Of a DNA stretch of 64,000 bases, positions 1-8,308 are shown in pieces. A program made the translations under genes and the position numbers. The DNA is taken from positions 87,249 through 151,248 of the forward strand of contig DAOTWG010000019.1 of NCBI GenBank assembly GCA_034436015.1. Reading direction: 5' to 3'. The DNA comes from DAOTVX01 sp034436015 (lineage in GTDB: Bacteria; Chloroflexota; Anaerolineae; Anaerolineales; Villigracilaceae). Position 1 is the stretch's first letter. Each line of letters starts with the position of its first letter. The notes under the pieces are model-generated. The model ran no database searches. It saw nothing but the letters and a program-made list of their open reading frames with translations, and was not told the DNA's origin.

Positions 1-1
1 A

Positions 2-715
2 ATACAAGCAATTGTCGTCCTTGACCTTCCCGAGCTGAACGATGAGTTTGCCCAGGACGTCGGCCCGTTCGAAACCATGGAAGCGTTGCGCAAAGCCGTG
101 ACCGAGTTCCTCGAGCACCGTTCCAAAGCCGACTACGAATTGGAGTATAGCTTGCAAGTTGTGGACGAAATCCGCAAGGGTGCAACGATGCTATATCCGC
201 CACAAATGCTGGAGGAGCAAATTGAAGACCTGTTAGAGGCTTTCAGGGCCAATCTGAAGGAGAAGGGGCAAGACTTAGATACCTACCTCAAATCCCGGGA
301 GATGACGCTGGAGGAATTTGTAGGAAAGGAAATTCGGCCACATGCTCAGGTTGCCCTTGAACGCAAACTTATTATGGAAAAAGTAGGCGAGGCAGAGCAC
401 GTGGAAGTCGCTAAGGAAGATGTCGAATCCATTCTCAACGGCGTATTGCACGAATGGTTGGAAGCAAAACAGCAATCGTCTGGCAGGAAACATCGCAAAC
501 CCAACGCCAAAGAAACCGATGCCATGATCACCTTCTCCATTCGCCAGGCCTGGCGGCAAGCCGTGCGTGATCGTCTGGTCGCCATTGGACGCGGCGAACG
601 ACCGGAATCGACAGAAAAAAGCGAGACAGCGAACGGCTCTGCTAAAGAAAGCGCGTCGGGCGCAGAAGAAGCTGTAGCCCCATCGGTTACCGCCCTGCCA
701 TCGGACGCATCATGA
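2..715 (+). CDS. tig: Trigger factor, C-terminal part (5' end outside window)
   Basis: The frame is open from base 2, with no stop before the internal ATG at 77, so the gene starts upstream of the window. The visible residues include LPELNDEFAQDVG followed by FETMEALRKAV, typical of the segment entering the helical C-terminal chaperone domain of trigger factor, a ribosome-bound peptidyl-prolyl isomerase that holds nascent chains. The rest is charged and helical, and the tail after about position 590 is Glu/Ser/Ala-rich and low complexity. The neighbour clpP on the same strand is the classical tig-clpP arrangement linking folding with proteolysis. The catalytic FKBP-like and ribosome-binding domains cannot be checked here. 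Confidence 0.93.
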   Translation: MQAIVVLDLPELNDEFAQDVGPFETMEALRKAVTEFLEHRSKADYELEYSLQVVDEIRKGATMLYPPQMLEEQIEDLLEAFRANLKEKGQDLDTYLKSREMTLEEFVGKEIRPHAQVALERKLIMEKVGEAEHVEVAKEDVESILNGVLHEWLEAKQQSSGRKHRKPNAKETDAMITFSIRQAWRQAVRDRLVAIGRGERPESTEKSETANGSAKESASGAEEAVAPSVTALPSDAS

Positions 716-834
716 TTCAGACGGCATCATGTCGTCGTGTTCTGTCAGATCCCACCTCAACCGCGACGGCTCGCAGCGCTATTGCTATCGCCTTCGGTCG
801 CGGAATCCAAGCTAGTTCACTTACGGAGATTCCT

Positions 835-1446
835 ATGTCCCTTTCACATATGCAAAACGTAATCCCCATGGTCATCGAAACATCGGGTCGCGGGGAACGC
901 GCTTACGATATCTATTCCCTCCTGCTTAAAGAGCGCATTATCTTTGTCGGGATGCCGATTGATGATCAAATTGCCAACTTGGTTGTAGCGCAATTGTTGT
1001 TCTTGAACCGCGAAGATCCGGAGCGAGAAATTCAAATGTACATCAATTCGCCGGGCGGTGCCATTTACTCGGGCCTGGCGATTTACGACACGATGCAAAT
1101 GATTTCTAATCCTATCAGCACCGTAGCCGTCGGCGTGACGGCTTCGTTCGGCACGGTGTTGCTGGCCGCCGGAACGAAGGGGCGGCGCTACGCGCTCCCG
1201 AACGCTACCATTCACATGCACCAGCCGCTAGGCGGCGTGCAGGGGCAAGCCACCGATATCGAAATCCAGGCCAAACAAATTCTGCGTCTGAAGGGCCGCT
1301 TGAATGAAATCCTCGCCAAACATACCGGCCAGCCGATGGAGGTCATTGAACGCGATACCGATCGCGATTTCTATCTGGAGCCGGCGGACGCCGTCAAGTA
1401 CGGCCTGGTAGATCAGGTGCTCGAAGTGCCAGCAGAGAAAAAGTAG
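835..1446 (+). CDS. clpP: ATP-dependent Clp protease proteolytic subunit
   Basis: ClpP is the serine peptidase that forms the double-heptamer chamber fed by Clp AAA+ unfoldases in the cytoplasm. From ATG 835 the protein is 203 residues, the normal family length. The nucleophile Ser104 lies in TASFGT, His129 in HMHQP, and the acidic residue in ERDTDRD, so the triad is intact. The frame stays open back to 712, but ATG 835 is preceded by CGGAG at 824-828 with a six-base gap and gives the expected N-terminus; the extra upstream residues look like non-coding sequence. It follows tig by about 120 bases and is probably co-transcribed or closely linked with it. Confidence 0.96.
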   Translation: MSLSHMQNVIPMVIETSGRGERAYDIYSLLLKERIIFVGMPIDDQIANLVVAQLLFLNREDPEREIQMYINSPGGAIYSGLAIYDTMQMISNPISTVAVGVTASFGTVLLAAGTKGRRYALPNATIHMHQPLGGVQGQATDIEIQAKQILRLKGRLNEILAKHTGQPMEVIERDTDRDFYLEPADAVKYGLVDQVLEVPAEKK

Positions 1447-1522
1447 GGGGGAAGCCACTCGCCGTTCTCGCCAATCCGGGGAACATTGCCCTTGAGGGTT
1501 CGCCAGCAAGATCTTCATCATT

Positions 1523-2326
1523 ATGATTCCTTCCCATATCCAGTCCCTCATCCTCGACATGGATGGTGTTCTCTGGCGCGGCGACGCGCCGATCGGCGAT
1601 TTGCCGGCCATCTTCGCGCATGTGCGGGCGCGCGGACTGCGTTTCGTCTTCGCTACGAACAACGGCTCAAGGACCCCGGAGCAATATGTGGCGCGGTTGG
1701 CCGCGTTCGGCGTGCAAGCAGAACCCTGGCAGGTGATCACATCCTCGTTGGCACTGGCGGATATGCTGGCCAGGCAATTCGCTCCTTGCCAGGGGCGGCG
1801 CGTCTTCGCCGTTGGCGAGACAGGTCTGTTCGCCGCTTTGCAGGAAAAGGGTTTTCAGATTGTCTCCTTGGAAGAGGCAGAGCAGGCAGAAATTGTTGTT
1901 ATGGGCATTGACCGCCAAATCAACTTTCGAAAGATGGTGGAGGCAACGTTGCTCGTCCGTCGCGGCGCGCCCTTCTACGCCACAAACCCGGATAAGACTT
2001 TTCCAACTCCCCGCGGTGAAATTCCTGGTGCCGGCGCGTGGATTTCTGTAGTAACCACCGCAAGCGGCATTGAGCCGATCTACGCGGGGAAACCAGCGCC
2101 GCACTTGCTCGAATTGGCGCGCCAGCGGCTCGGAACATCAAAGGAAGCTACTCTGGTGGTTGGCGACCGCCTAGAGACAGACATCGCCGCGGCACAGGCA
2201 GCCGACTTGCCGTGCGCTCTTGTCCTAAGCGGGGTCAGCAGACGCGCACAGGCGGCGGTCTGGAATCCGCCGCCTGATTTGATTGCGGAGGACCTGAGCA
2301 CCCTCCTCGCCGTTCACGCCGGCTAG
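1523..2326 (+). CDS. HAD-superfamily phosphatase, NagD/PGP-like (subfamily IIA)
   Basis: A 267-residue cytoplasmic HAD hydrolase. Motif I is LDMDGVLW near residues 11-18, with both aspartates of the DxD phosphotransfer motif. The sequence FATNNGSRT supplies the threonine/asparagine of motif II, and the C-terminal GKPAP plus VVGDRLETDI supply the motif III lysine and motif IV acids. The cap position fits the IIA group (NagD, 4-nitrophenylphosphatase, phosphoglycolate phosphatase). The substrate cannot be told from sequence; sugar phosphates or 2-phosphoglycolate are typical. No Shine-Dalgarno is obvious before ATG 1523. It converges on the GH3 gene with only 26 bases between stops. Confidence 0.88.
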   Translation: MIPSHIQSLILDMDGVLWRGDAPIGDLPAIFAHVRARGLRFVFATNNGSRTPEQYVARLAAFGVQAEPWQVITSSLALADMLARQFAPCQGRRVFAVGETGLFAALQEKGFQIVSLEEAEQAEIVVMGIDRQINFRKMVEATLLVRRGAPFYATNPDKTFPTPRGEIPGAGAWISVVTTASGIEPIYAGKPAPHLLELARQRLGTSKEATLVVGDRLETDIAAAQAADLPCALVLSGVSRRAQAAVWNPPPDLIAEDLSTLLAVHAG

Positions 2327-2352
2327 AGACGGGGCAGCTCAGGCACCGAGGG

Positions 2353-4779
2353 TTATCCTGTCAGCATGAAACTCCCCCTCAGGCGAATATCGCGCGAAGA
2401 TGATCCAATCAGCACGTCAAACTTTCCTTCCTCGGCCACCCAGGATTTGCCATAGGGATTGTAGAAGGAAAGGACACGCTCCTCCAGGGTAAACGTCACT
2501 TCTGTGCTTTGCCCCGGCTTCAATTCCACCTTCGCGAAGGCTTTCAACTCCTTTGGCGGACGAGGCACAGACGCTGTTTCATCAGCAACATACAATTGCA
2601 CCACCTCCTTGCCCGCTACCGCGCCGGTATTCTTGACTTTCAACGAGACAACCACCGGCTGGCCTTTTTTCACTCTCTTGGGCACCCGCAGATCGCTATA
2701 CTGAAACGTAGTGTATGACAGGCCATGCCCAAAGGGGAACAACGGCTCTACCTGAGCATGATCGAAATAACGATACCCGACAAAAATCCCCTCGCCATAG
2801 TTGACCTCACGACAGCCCGGATAGGGCCGGTTGAGGTAGGCAGGACTATCCTGCAAACGGCGAGGAAAGGTCACCGGCAACTTCCCCGACGGATTCACTT
2901 TGCCCAACAGGACGCGGGCAACCGCGTTGCCATTCTCTTGGCCGGGATAGTAGGCCAGCAGAATCGCCGCGACCTTATCCGCCCAGGGCATGGTTACCGG
3001 CGCACCGACGTTCAACACGACCACCGTCTTGGGGTTAACCGCCGCGACCGCTTCGATTAAGGCGTTCTGTCCGCCGAGCAGATCCATGTGCGGACGATCA
3101 ACGCCCTCGCTCTCATACCCCTCCGGATAACCCGCGAAGATCAGCGCCACATCGCACCTTCGCGCCAGTTCCACGGCCTGCTCCAGACGCCGGTCCTCCC
3201 CTGCAGGAAACACTTGACCCAACCCCAGCCGATAAGCGATAATTTCTTCTTCCTCGCGCCGCACATACTCCAGTCGCAACCCATGCGCGCCGGCACGCAA
3301 CAGGCGTTCTGCCTTTGCCGGACTTCCCTGGCCTGCTTCGCTCTCCAGAATCAGCCTATCATCCAAGTAAAGGCGCACATGCCCGGCATGGCGAAGGACA
3401 AAGCGGTACAGCCCATCCTGCGGCAAAGTCAGCGTACCACTCCAGCGCGCAGCCAGCGGTTTCCAAGCCTCGGCAGACCAGTTCACGTGATGCCAGAATT
3501 CCGGTCTCGTGTCCTCGCGTGTCGCGAGTGGCTCGCCTTGGAAATCTGGCGTAGCGAAAAATTCCGCCTTCAGCCCCTTCCCTCCTAACCAAGATAAGGG
3601 GACATCGAATGGTTCGTCATAGTTGTCGCAGCCGCGTTCGTGTACCAGGCGCACCTGCTTCCCAACCATGTTCTGCAACGCCTCGAGTGGACTGATGCGG
3701 TAGGGAGGCTCAACCCGCGAACTTCCGCCGCCTTCAATAACCGCCTCCGCCGCATTCGGGCCAAGCACGGCGATGGAACGCACGTTATCTGCCAACGGAA
3801 GCACCTCGCCCTCGTTCTTGAGCAAGGTGATGGCCTCTTCGGCCAGTTCGCGCGCCAATCGTTGGTGCGCCGGTGTATTGACCGCGCCTTTAGCGACCTT
3901 CCCATCCATACGGCCGGAAAGGAAAACCAGCCGCAGGACGCGTCGCGCAGCGTCGTCAATCAACGATGGATCAATCTGCCAGTTCGCTACGGCCTCACCG
4001 ACCAGACGCAGGTACTTGGCAGGCCCAGGCATTTCCAGATCAAGCCCGGCAGCCACCGCCTGAAATCCATTATGCGTCGCTCCCCAATCCGAAATAAGCG
4101 CTCCTTGGAATCCCCATTCTTCCTTCAGAATCTCTCGAAGCAAATGCGCATGTTCGCTGGCATACACACCATTCACGCGATTGTACGAACACATCACCGT
4201 CCAGGGTTGCGCTTCCTTAACCGCCATCTCGAACTGCGCCAGGTAGATTTCGCGCAAAGTGCGTTCATCCACATTCGAACTGGCGCGGAAACGCTCCTCT
4301 TCGTAATTGTTCACCGCGTAGTGCTTAAGCGAGGCGCCCACGCCGCGACTTTGCAAGCCGCGAATATAGGCCACAGCGATGCGTCCGGCCAGGTAGGGAT
4401 CCTCGGAGAACGACTCGAAGCTACGTCCGGCTAGGGGGTAGCGGATGATGTTCACACACGGGCCCAGTAAAATATCACAACCCATCCCGCGCGTTTCCTC
4501 CGCCAACGCCTGCCCAACCCGTTCGATCAAATCCGTATTCCAAGAGGCGGCCATCGAGATTCCACTCGGGAAAGCGGTAGCCGGCCCACTCTGGCGACCA
4601 ACTTCCGGATTTGCCGCTCGCACCCCATGGGGACCATCGGTCATTACTACGGAGGGAATGCCCAACCGCTCTATCGGCGTTGTATGCCAAATGTCCTTCC
4701 CGGCCAGCAACGAAGCCTTTTCTGCCAGAGTCATTTGAGCGAGAAGTGCATCCAGGCGAGTCTCAAGATCCTTCCTCAT
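2353..4779 (-). CDS. Glycoside hydrolase family 3 beta-glucosidase with PA14 insert
   Basis: An 808-residue GH3 enzyme that hydrolyses terminal beta-glycosidic bonds, probably beta-glucosides or xylosides. Domain order: N-terminal GH3 barrel (MTLAEKASLLAG, TDGPHGVR), nucleophile Asp231 in ISDWGATHNG, the alpha/beta sandwich GH3-C domain (EAITLLKNEG), a PA14 carbohydrate-binding insertion around residues 400-540 (LKAEFF, WSGTLTLP), and a C-terminal fibronectin-III-like domain. There is no signal peptide from the chosen start, so it appears cytoplasmic. ATG 4779 is preceded by TAGGAG, whereas the upstream in-frame extension is Cys/Pro-rich and unlike the family. A TACAAT box at 4853-4858 could be its -10. 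It is the only carbohydrate-degrading gene in the window. Confidence 0.93.
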   Translation of the reverse strand: MRKDLETRLDALLAQMTLAEKASLLAGKDIWHTTPIERLGIPSVVMTDGPHGVRAANPEVGRQSGPATAFPSGISMAASWNTDLIERVGQALAEETRGMGCDILLGPCVNIIRYPLAGRSFESFSEDPYLAGRIAVAYIRGLQSRGVGASLKHYAVNNYEEERFRASSNVDERTLREIYLAQFEMAVKEAQPWTVMCSYNRVNGVYASEHAHLLREILKEEWGFQGALISDWGATHNGFQAVAAGLDLEMPGPAKYLRLVGEAVANWQIDPSLIDDAARRVLRLVFLSGRMDGKVAKGAVNTPAHQRLARELAEEAITLLKNEGEVLPLADNVRSIAVLGPNAAEAVIEGGGSSRVEPPYRISPLEALQNMVGKQVRLVHERGCDNYDEPFDVPLSWLGGKGLKAEFFATPDFQGEPLATREDTRPEFWHHVNWSAEAWKPLAARWSGTLTLPQDGLYRFVLRHAGHVRLYLDDRLILESEAGQGSPAKAERLLRAGAHGLRLEYVRREEEEIIAYRLGLGQVFPAGEDRRLEQAVELARRCDVALIFAGYPEGYESEGVDRPHMDLLGGQNALIEAVAAVNPKTVVVLNVGAPVTMPWADKVAAILLAYYPGQENGNAVARVLLGKVNPSGKLPVTFPRRLQDSPAYLNRPYPGCREVNYGEGIFVGYRYFDHAQVEPLFPFGHGLSYTTFQYSDLRVPKRVKKGQPVVVSLKVKNTGAVAGKEVVQLYVADETASVPRPPKELKAFAKVELKPGQSTEVTFTLEERVLSFYNPYGKSWVAEEGKFDVLIGSSSRDIRLRGSFMLTG

Positions 4780-4899
4780 AGTCGCTGCTCCTAACGTTGT
4801 GATGGAATACAAAAGCGGATTCGCGCAAGGTGCGCATCCCAAGCTTAGCCTAATTGTACTGTAGAAAATTGTCCGATAAAAAATGGCCTCTTTTCATCC

Positions 4900-4928
4900 T
4901 TGTAAACTCGAGATGGTAGTGATAGAAT
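4900..4928 (+). promoter_or_regulatory. Candidate sigma-70-type promoter for the peroxiredoxin gene
   Basis: TTGTAA at 4900-4905 and TAGAAT at 4923-4928 are separated by 17 bases, about 43 bases upstream of the bcp start, in the divergent intergenic region. Confidence 0.5.
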
Positions 4929-4971
4929 AATTATGATATTTTTCATCAAAATTAGCAAAAAGGAGAGGTCT

Positions 4972-5439
4972 ATGCCCCTTCCTTCTGGAACCTTCGCTCC
5001 CGATTTTATCCTGCCGGATGAAAATGGCGTTCTGCGTCGTCTCTCGGAATTTCGCGGCCGGCCACTGGTTCTTTATTTTTATCCCAAAGACGATACGCCC
5101 GGTTGTACAGCAGAGGCCTGCCGTTTCCGCGATGATTATGCCGAGTACCTCCAGGCCGGCGTCCTCGTGCTTGGCGTCAGTCCCGATTCGCCCGCCTCTC
5201 ATGCCCGATTCAAACAGAAACATCGTTTGCCCTTTTCGCTCCTGGCCGATGAAGACCATAAGGTCTGCGAACAATACGGCGTGTGGGGCAAGAAGCAGTT
5301 TATGGGACGAAACTATGAAGGCGTTCTGCGTACAACCTTTGTGATCGATCGTCAGGGGCAGATCGTCAAAGTCTTCGAAAACGTCCGGCCTGCCGAGCAT
5401 AGCGCCGAGGTTTTGACTGCCATACGTGAGCTGACCTGA
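4972..5439 (+). CDS. bcp: Peroxiredoxin, BCP/PrxQ type
   Basis: A 155-residue thioredoxin-fold peroxidase that reduces hydrogen peroxide and organic hydroperoxides in the cytoplasm. The motif DDTPGCTAEACRFRD carries the peroxidatic Cys and a second Cys five residues later, the spacing of atypical two-Cys BCP enzymes. APDF near the N-terminus and LYFYPKDDTPGC fit the family. The start at 4972 is set by AAGGAGAGG just upstream; the longer frame from 4933 adds a Lys/Phe-rich stretch without homology. It stands alone, divergent from the GH3 gene, with its own candidate promoter. Confidence 0.95.
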   Translation: MPLPSGTFAPDFILPDENGVLRRLSEFRGRPLVLYFYPKDDTPGCTAEACRFRDDYAEYLQAGVLVLGVSPDSPASHARFKQKHRLPFSLLADEDHKVCEQYGVWGKKQFMGRNYEGVLRTTFVIDRQGQIVKVFENVRPAEHSAEVLTAIRELT

Positions 5440-5499
5440 GCGAAGCGGAAAGCGTTTATCGCGCGAGTGCGCAGCGGTGAACAACGCAAACCGCCTCTA

Positions 5500-5825
5500 T
5501 ACTCTTTACCCATCTTAGATTGCGGTAGCGCTTTCGCCGACAACGCGGCAGTGGATATTGGCCCATAACATACGATCTGCTTCCCCTCCGCCCGATCAAT
5601 GCGCAGGAACTCTTCGATCGAATGCACTGCCATAAAAGTCGGTGCGGTCATTCATGAACAAGCAGTATTCCGGGTAAAGATGCTAGGGAGAGAGAGCCGC
5701 CCCAATTATAGCTGTCGTCTCGATTCTGCGGAGACGATTTCTTTGAACCGGCTTCGTTAGCGCCCCCGCCGGGAATTTCTCTGCCTCGCTTTCCACCTGC
5801 TGACGGAATACATGTTTTAGGAAAA
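5500..5825 (-). pseudogene. Decayed partial duplicate of the 3' end of the neighbouring membrane-protein gene
   Basis: Translating the minus strand gives pieces in different frames that match the C-terminus of the downstream 479-residue protein. VFRQQVESEAEKFPAGAL matches VFRQQTESEEEKFPARAL. EEFLRIDRAEGK matches EEFLRIYRAEKG. LSAKALPQS matches LAKVLQQS. At the DNA level the stretches tattccgggtaaagatgc and cgccgggaatttctc occur in both copies. The order is the same as in the intact gene (about 5990-6335), but the reading frame is broken several times. This is therefore a tandem partial duplication that has decayed rather than an independent gene. Confidence 0.8.
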
Positions 5826-5961
5826 CGTTTTTCCACAACGGCATCGGATCACAAGCAACCTTGCGGTGTCTGCCCATGCGTTCTCCTCGCTTCCACCATC
5901 CCCCACACTCTCAGGACCAAGATGCGCCCGCGAGGCATGAGCGACGGCGACCAACTGCGCT

Positions 5962-7401
5962 TCAGCGCCGAATGAAAATCACGGCCTGTTCATCGCCGTA
6001 TGCTCGCGCCCAAGAATCGGACTGCTGGAGAACTTTGGCCAACGGCGCGGATGGCTGAATCAACACCGTGTTGACTCCATACCGTTCGAGGCCCGCCTCC
6101 CACCCCTTCTCCGCCCGATAAATGCGTAGGAACTCTTCGATGAACTCGTCGCCGTAAAGGTCAGCGCGGCCATCAATAAATACGCGGTATTCCGGGTAAA
6201 GATGCCAGAGAAGATAGCCACCCCAATCGTAGGTATTGTACAGATTTGGTGGAGGACGATTCTCTCGGAACCAAGCCAGCGCCCGCGCCGGGAATTTCTC
6301 TTCCTCGCTTTCCGTCTGCTGACGGAACACACTCAGAGAACGACCCAGCGCGGCGAGGAGAAGAAGACCTGCCAGAGCGATGTGGTAAGCCTTCCAACGC
6401 AAGCGTGGCGGCTCCTCCACAGGCAAAGCAGGCAGATACTTCCCAAGTATGGTCTCACACGCCGCTCCGAGCACCGGCACAGCAGCCAGCACAAAAAATG
6501 GGACATGGCGACCGGAACGCAAGGTGGCATAGCAGAAAAAGGCAAGCAGCGCAGCGTTCGCAAGGGAAACGCGTGGCCGCGCAAAAAAGGCTGCCAATAA
6601 GAGAACAACCAACAAAACCGCCAGAGGTTGCCAATGCGCAAGATGAAAATCGGGCGAAAACCACTCCTGAATGTACCTCTGCATGGTTGGACTACCCAAC
6701 GTCTCGAAGGGATAGCGGTATAGGCGCAACCCGTTCGGATTCGCCATCACAGCCGCCGTTGACAGAAGAAGAGCAACGCCTAAGGGAACGACCTGACCGG
6801 GTGCGCCAGACGAGGCTCTTTCCCGTTTACGCCATTGCTCGAATGTGGCCTCCAAACCAAAAGCCCCCAAAAGAAGCAGACCTACAGCATAGCCGCCATG
6901 CAGGTTCACCCACAGAAGCATCAGCAAAGGAAGCGGCATTAACCAGCGCGAGAAACCCTCGCGCCGATAGCGCTCCAGCAGATACCAGTACAAACCGCTC
7001 AGGAAGAATGTAAACATCTGCGGCCGGGCGCCAAGTACCGGCGCGGTCGCCAGAAAACCCAAGACAAGAGAAAAACCAGCCAGATACGGTTTCCCCTCCG
7101 TTCGCAGGTAAAGCACCGCAAAGGTCGCCGTGACCAAGCCGGCGAAGAACAAGATGAGCAAAGGCAATCCTCCCAAGCGGTAAAGCCCGTACATCAACCA
7201 TTCCGAAAGCCATTCGTGCGCAATCCATTCCTGGCCGGCTTTCGTGAAAGAGAAAATATCCTGATACAGGATAACACGATGTTCCACCATCCACCGGCCA
7301 GCGCGTAGATGCCACCAGAAATCCGGATCGGCCACAGGACGCAAGGCCATGGTCAGCACGCCGACAAACAGAGCGAAGACGAACCATTGGCGTCGTATCA
7401 T
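5962..7401 (-). CDS. Polytopic membrane protein with DPDFWWHL motif, function unknown
   Basis: A 479-residue protein with roughly ten hydrophobic segments. Between TM1 and TM2 it has a conserved-looking loop (ADPDFWWHLRAGRWM, then FSFTKAGQEWIAHEWLSE), an acidic/aromatic arrangement reminiscent of the first periplasmic loop of GT-C-type glycosyltransferases. That resemblance is inference only. The C-terminal soluble part (NTYDWGGYLLWHLYP, FIDGRADLYGDEF) is the part duplicated upstream as a pseudogene. ATG 7401 places TM1 at the N-terminus; an in-frame TTG at 7431 would add ten residues. No clear ribosome-binding site is visible. I cannot name a substrate. Confidence 0.75.
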   Translation of the reverse strand: MIRRQWFVFALFVGVLTMALRPVADPDFWWHLRAGRWMVEHRVILYQDIFSFTKAGQEWIAHEWLSEWLMYGLYRLGGLPLLILFFAGLVTATFAVLYLRTEGKPYLAGFSLVLGFLATAPVLGARPQMFTFFLSGLYWYLLERYRREGFSRWLMPLPLLMLLWVNLHGGYAVGLLLLGAFGLEATFEQWRKRERASSGAPGQVVPLGVALLLSTAAVMANPNGLRLYRYPFETLGSPTMQRYIQEWFSPDFHLAHWQPLAVLLVVLLLAAFFARPRVSLANAALLAFFCYATLRSGRHVPFFVLAAVPVLGAACETILGKYLPALPVEEPPRLRWKAYHIALAGLLLLAALGRSLSVFRQQTESEEEKFPARALAWFRENRPPPNLYNTYDWGGYLLWHLYPEYRVFIDGRADLYGDEFIEEFLRIYRAEKGWEAGLERYGVNTVLIQPSAPLAKVLQQSDSWARAYGDEQAVIFIRR

Positions 7402-7445
7402 GTGATTTTTAGATAGGTAAGGGATATCCAACCGTGAAGAAAGGC

Positions 7446-7474
7446 AAAAGGGCTGCTCCGATCAAGCCAGCCCT
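7446..7474 (-). terminator. Intrinsic terminator after tRNA-Ser
   Basis: On the minus strand AGGGCTG (7468-7474) pairs with CAGCCCT (7449-7455) around a 12-base loop and runs into TTTT, directly downstream of the tRNA. Confidence 0.7.
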
Positions 7475-7481
7475 AGGGCAG

Positions 7482-7569
7482 CGGAGAGGGTGGGATTCGA
7501 ACCCACGGTGGCCACAAGGACCACAACGGTTTTCGAGACCGTCCCATTCAACCACTCTGGCACCTCTCC
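7482..7569 (-). tRNA. tRNA-Ser (anticodon CGA)
   Basis: An 88-base cloverleaf with acceptor GGAGAGG/CCTCTCC, discriminator G and a long variable arm as expected for class II tRNA-Ser. The anticodon loop CTCGAAA contains CGA, reading UCG. The T-loop TTCGAATC is normal. No CCA is encoded. It has its own extended -10 promoter and a terminator. Confidence 0.95.
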
Positions 7570-7607
7570 GTAGCGAAAAACTCCCGTCGTGCCGTAACGT
7601 GTGCCGA

Positions 7608-7613
7608 ATTATA
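7608..7613 (-). promoter_or_regulatory. Extended -10 promoter for tRNA-Ser
   Basis: On the minus strand the sequence TGGTATAAT is a perfect TATAAT preceded by the TGn extension, about 38 bases before the tRNA 5' end. No good -35 is seen, which is usual for extended -10 promoters. Confidence 0.6.
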
Positions 7614-8165
7614 CCACCATCGCTGCCCCACGAAGCCAGCCCCGATGCTATCTCGGCCTCCAGGGCTAAAGACAGTGAAAGCATCGCGACGGAAGCGCCA
7701 CGATGGAAAATAGGGAGAATGACCGATGGTAAACATAGCAACGCAGGACTTTAGCAAAGAACGCAGCTTCGCGAACGCGTCTCGCGCGCACGAACGCGAT
7801 CATCGAATGTGCGTCGGATAACCGAATATGTCGCCTCCGACTTCCAACGTTGTTTGTTATCCATGGAGACTATCCGGCCGGCGGTGGAGACAAAATCAGC
7901 GCGGGATTCACACTTCGGAGCAAGCAGTACGCTCTGACGCCGGACAAGGGGATCACGTTGAGCGGTGAGGCCAAAGTAGTGTCAAAACGCGAGCGAACGA
8001 CAACCAGGCTCGGCGATCTTGCGTCGTTCGTGTCTTAAGAACGCCAACAGGCTCGCTTGCGCCTGACCGAAAAAGACGTTGCCGCCTTACCGACGCATAC
8101 CTTGTCATAGACGAAAAAGGCCTAGCGCCTGAGGCGTTCACGATGCCCCCTGATAGCATTTGCCA
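7614..8165. other. Long stretch between two tRNA genes without a convincing gene
   Basis: About 550 bases lie between the tRNA-Ser promoter and the tRNA-Lys 3' end. The only frame of note runs plus-strand from a TTG at 7850 to 8038 (62 codons, HGDYPAGGGDKISAGF near its start). It lacks a ribosome-binding site, matches no family I recognise, and may be the remnant of a lost gene. A weak terminator for tRNA-Lys may lie at 8114-8138. Confidence 0.5.
8114..8138 (-). terminator. Possible weak terminator after tRNA-Lys
   Basis: On the minus strand a short GCCT/AGGC stem is followed by CTTTTT, 28 bases downstream of the tRNA. The stem is short, so this is tentative. Confidence 0.35.
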
Positions 8166-8239
8166 TGACCGACCGGGGACTCGAACCCCGAACCAACTGA
8201 TTAAGAGTCAGCTGCTCTACCGAATTGAGCTAGTCGGCC
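8166..8239 (-). tRNA. tRNA-Lys (anticodon CTT)
   Basis: A 74-base cloverleaf. Acceptor GGCCGAC pairs with GTCGGTC (one G-T wobble), with discriminator A. The anticodon stem-loop CTGACTCTTAATCAG carries CTT for AAG codons, and the T-arm is GGGGTTCGAGTCCCC. CCA is not encoded. A consensus promoter lies immediately upstream. Confidence 0.96.
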
Positions 8240-8257
8240 TCGCGTGACGCAGGCGAA

Positions 8258-8285
8258 ATTATACCCGAAAGAACGCCGCTGTCAA
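8258..8285 (-). promoter_or_regulatory. Consensus promoter of tRNA-Lys
   Basis: On the minus strand TTGACA (8280-8285) and TATAAT (8258-8263), both perfect, are separated by 16 bases. The -10 ends 18 bases before the tRNA 5' end. Confidence 0.85.
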
Positions 8286-8308
8286 CGCTCGCCTATGTTT
8301 GCCTTTGC

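Noticed and set aside
7850..8038. 62-codon plus-strand frame between tRNAs
   Set aside because: TTG start without ribosome-binding site and no recognisable family; kept only as a note in the intergenic entry.
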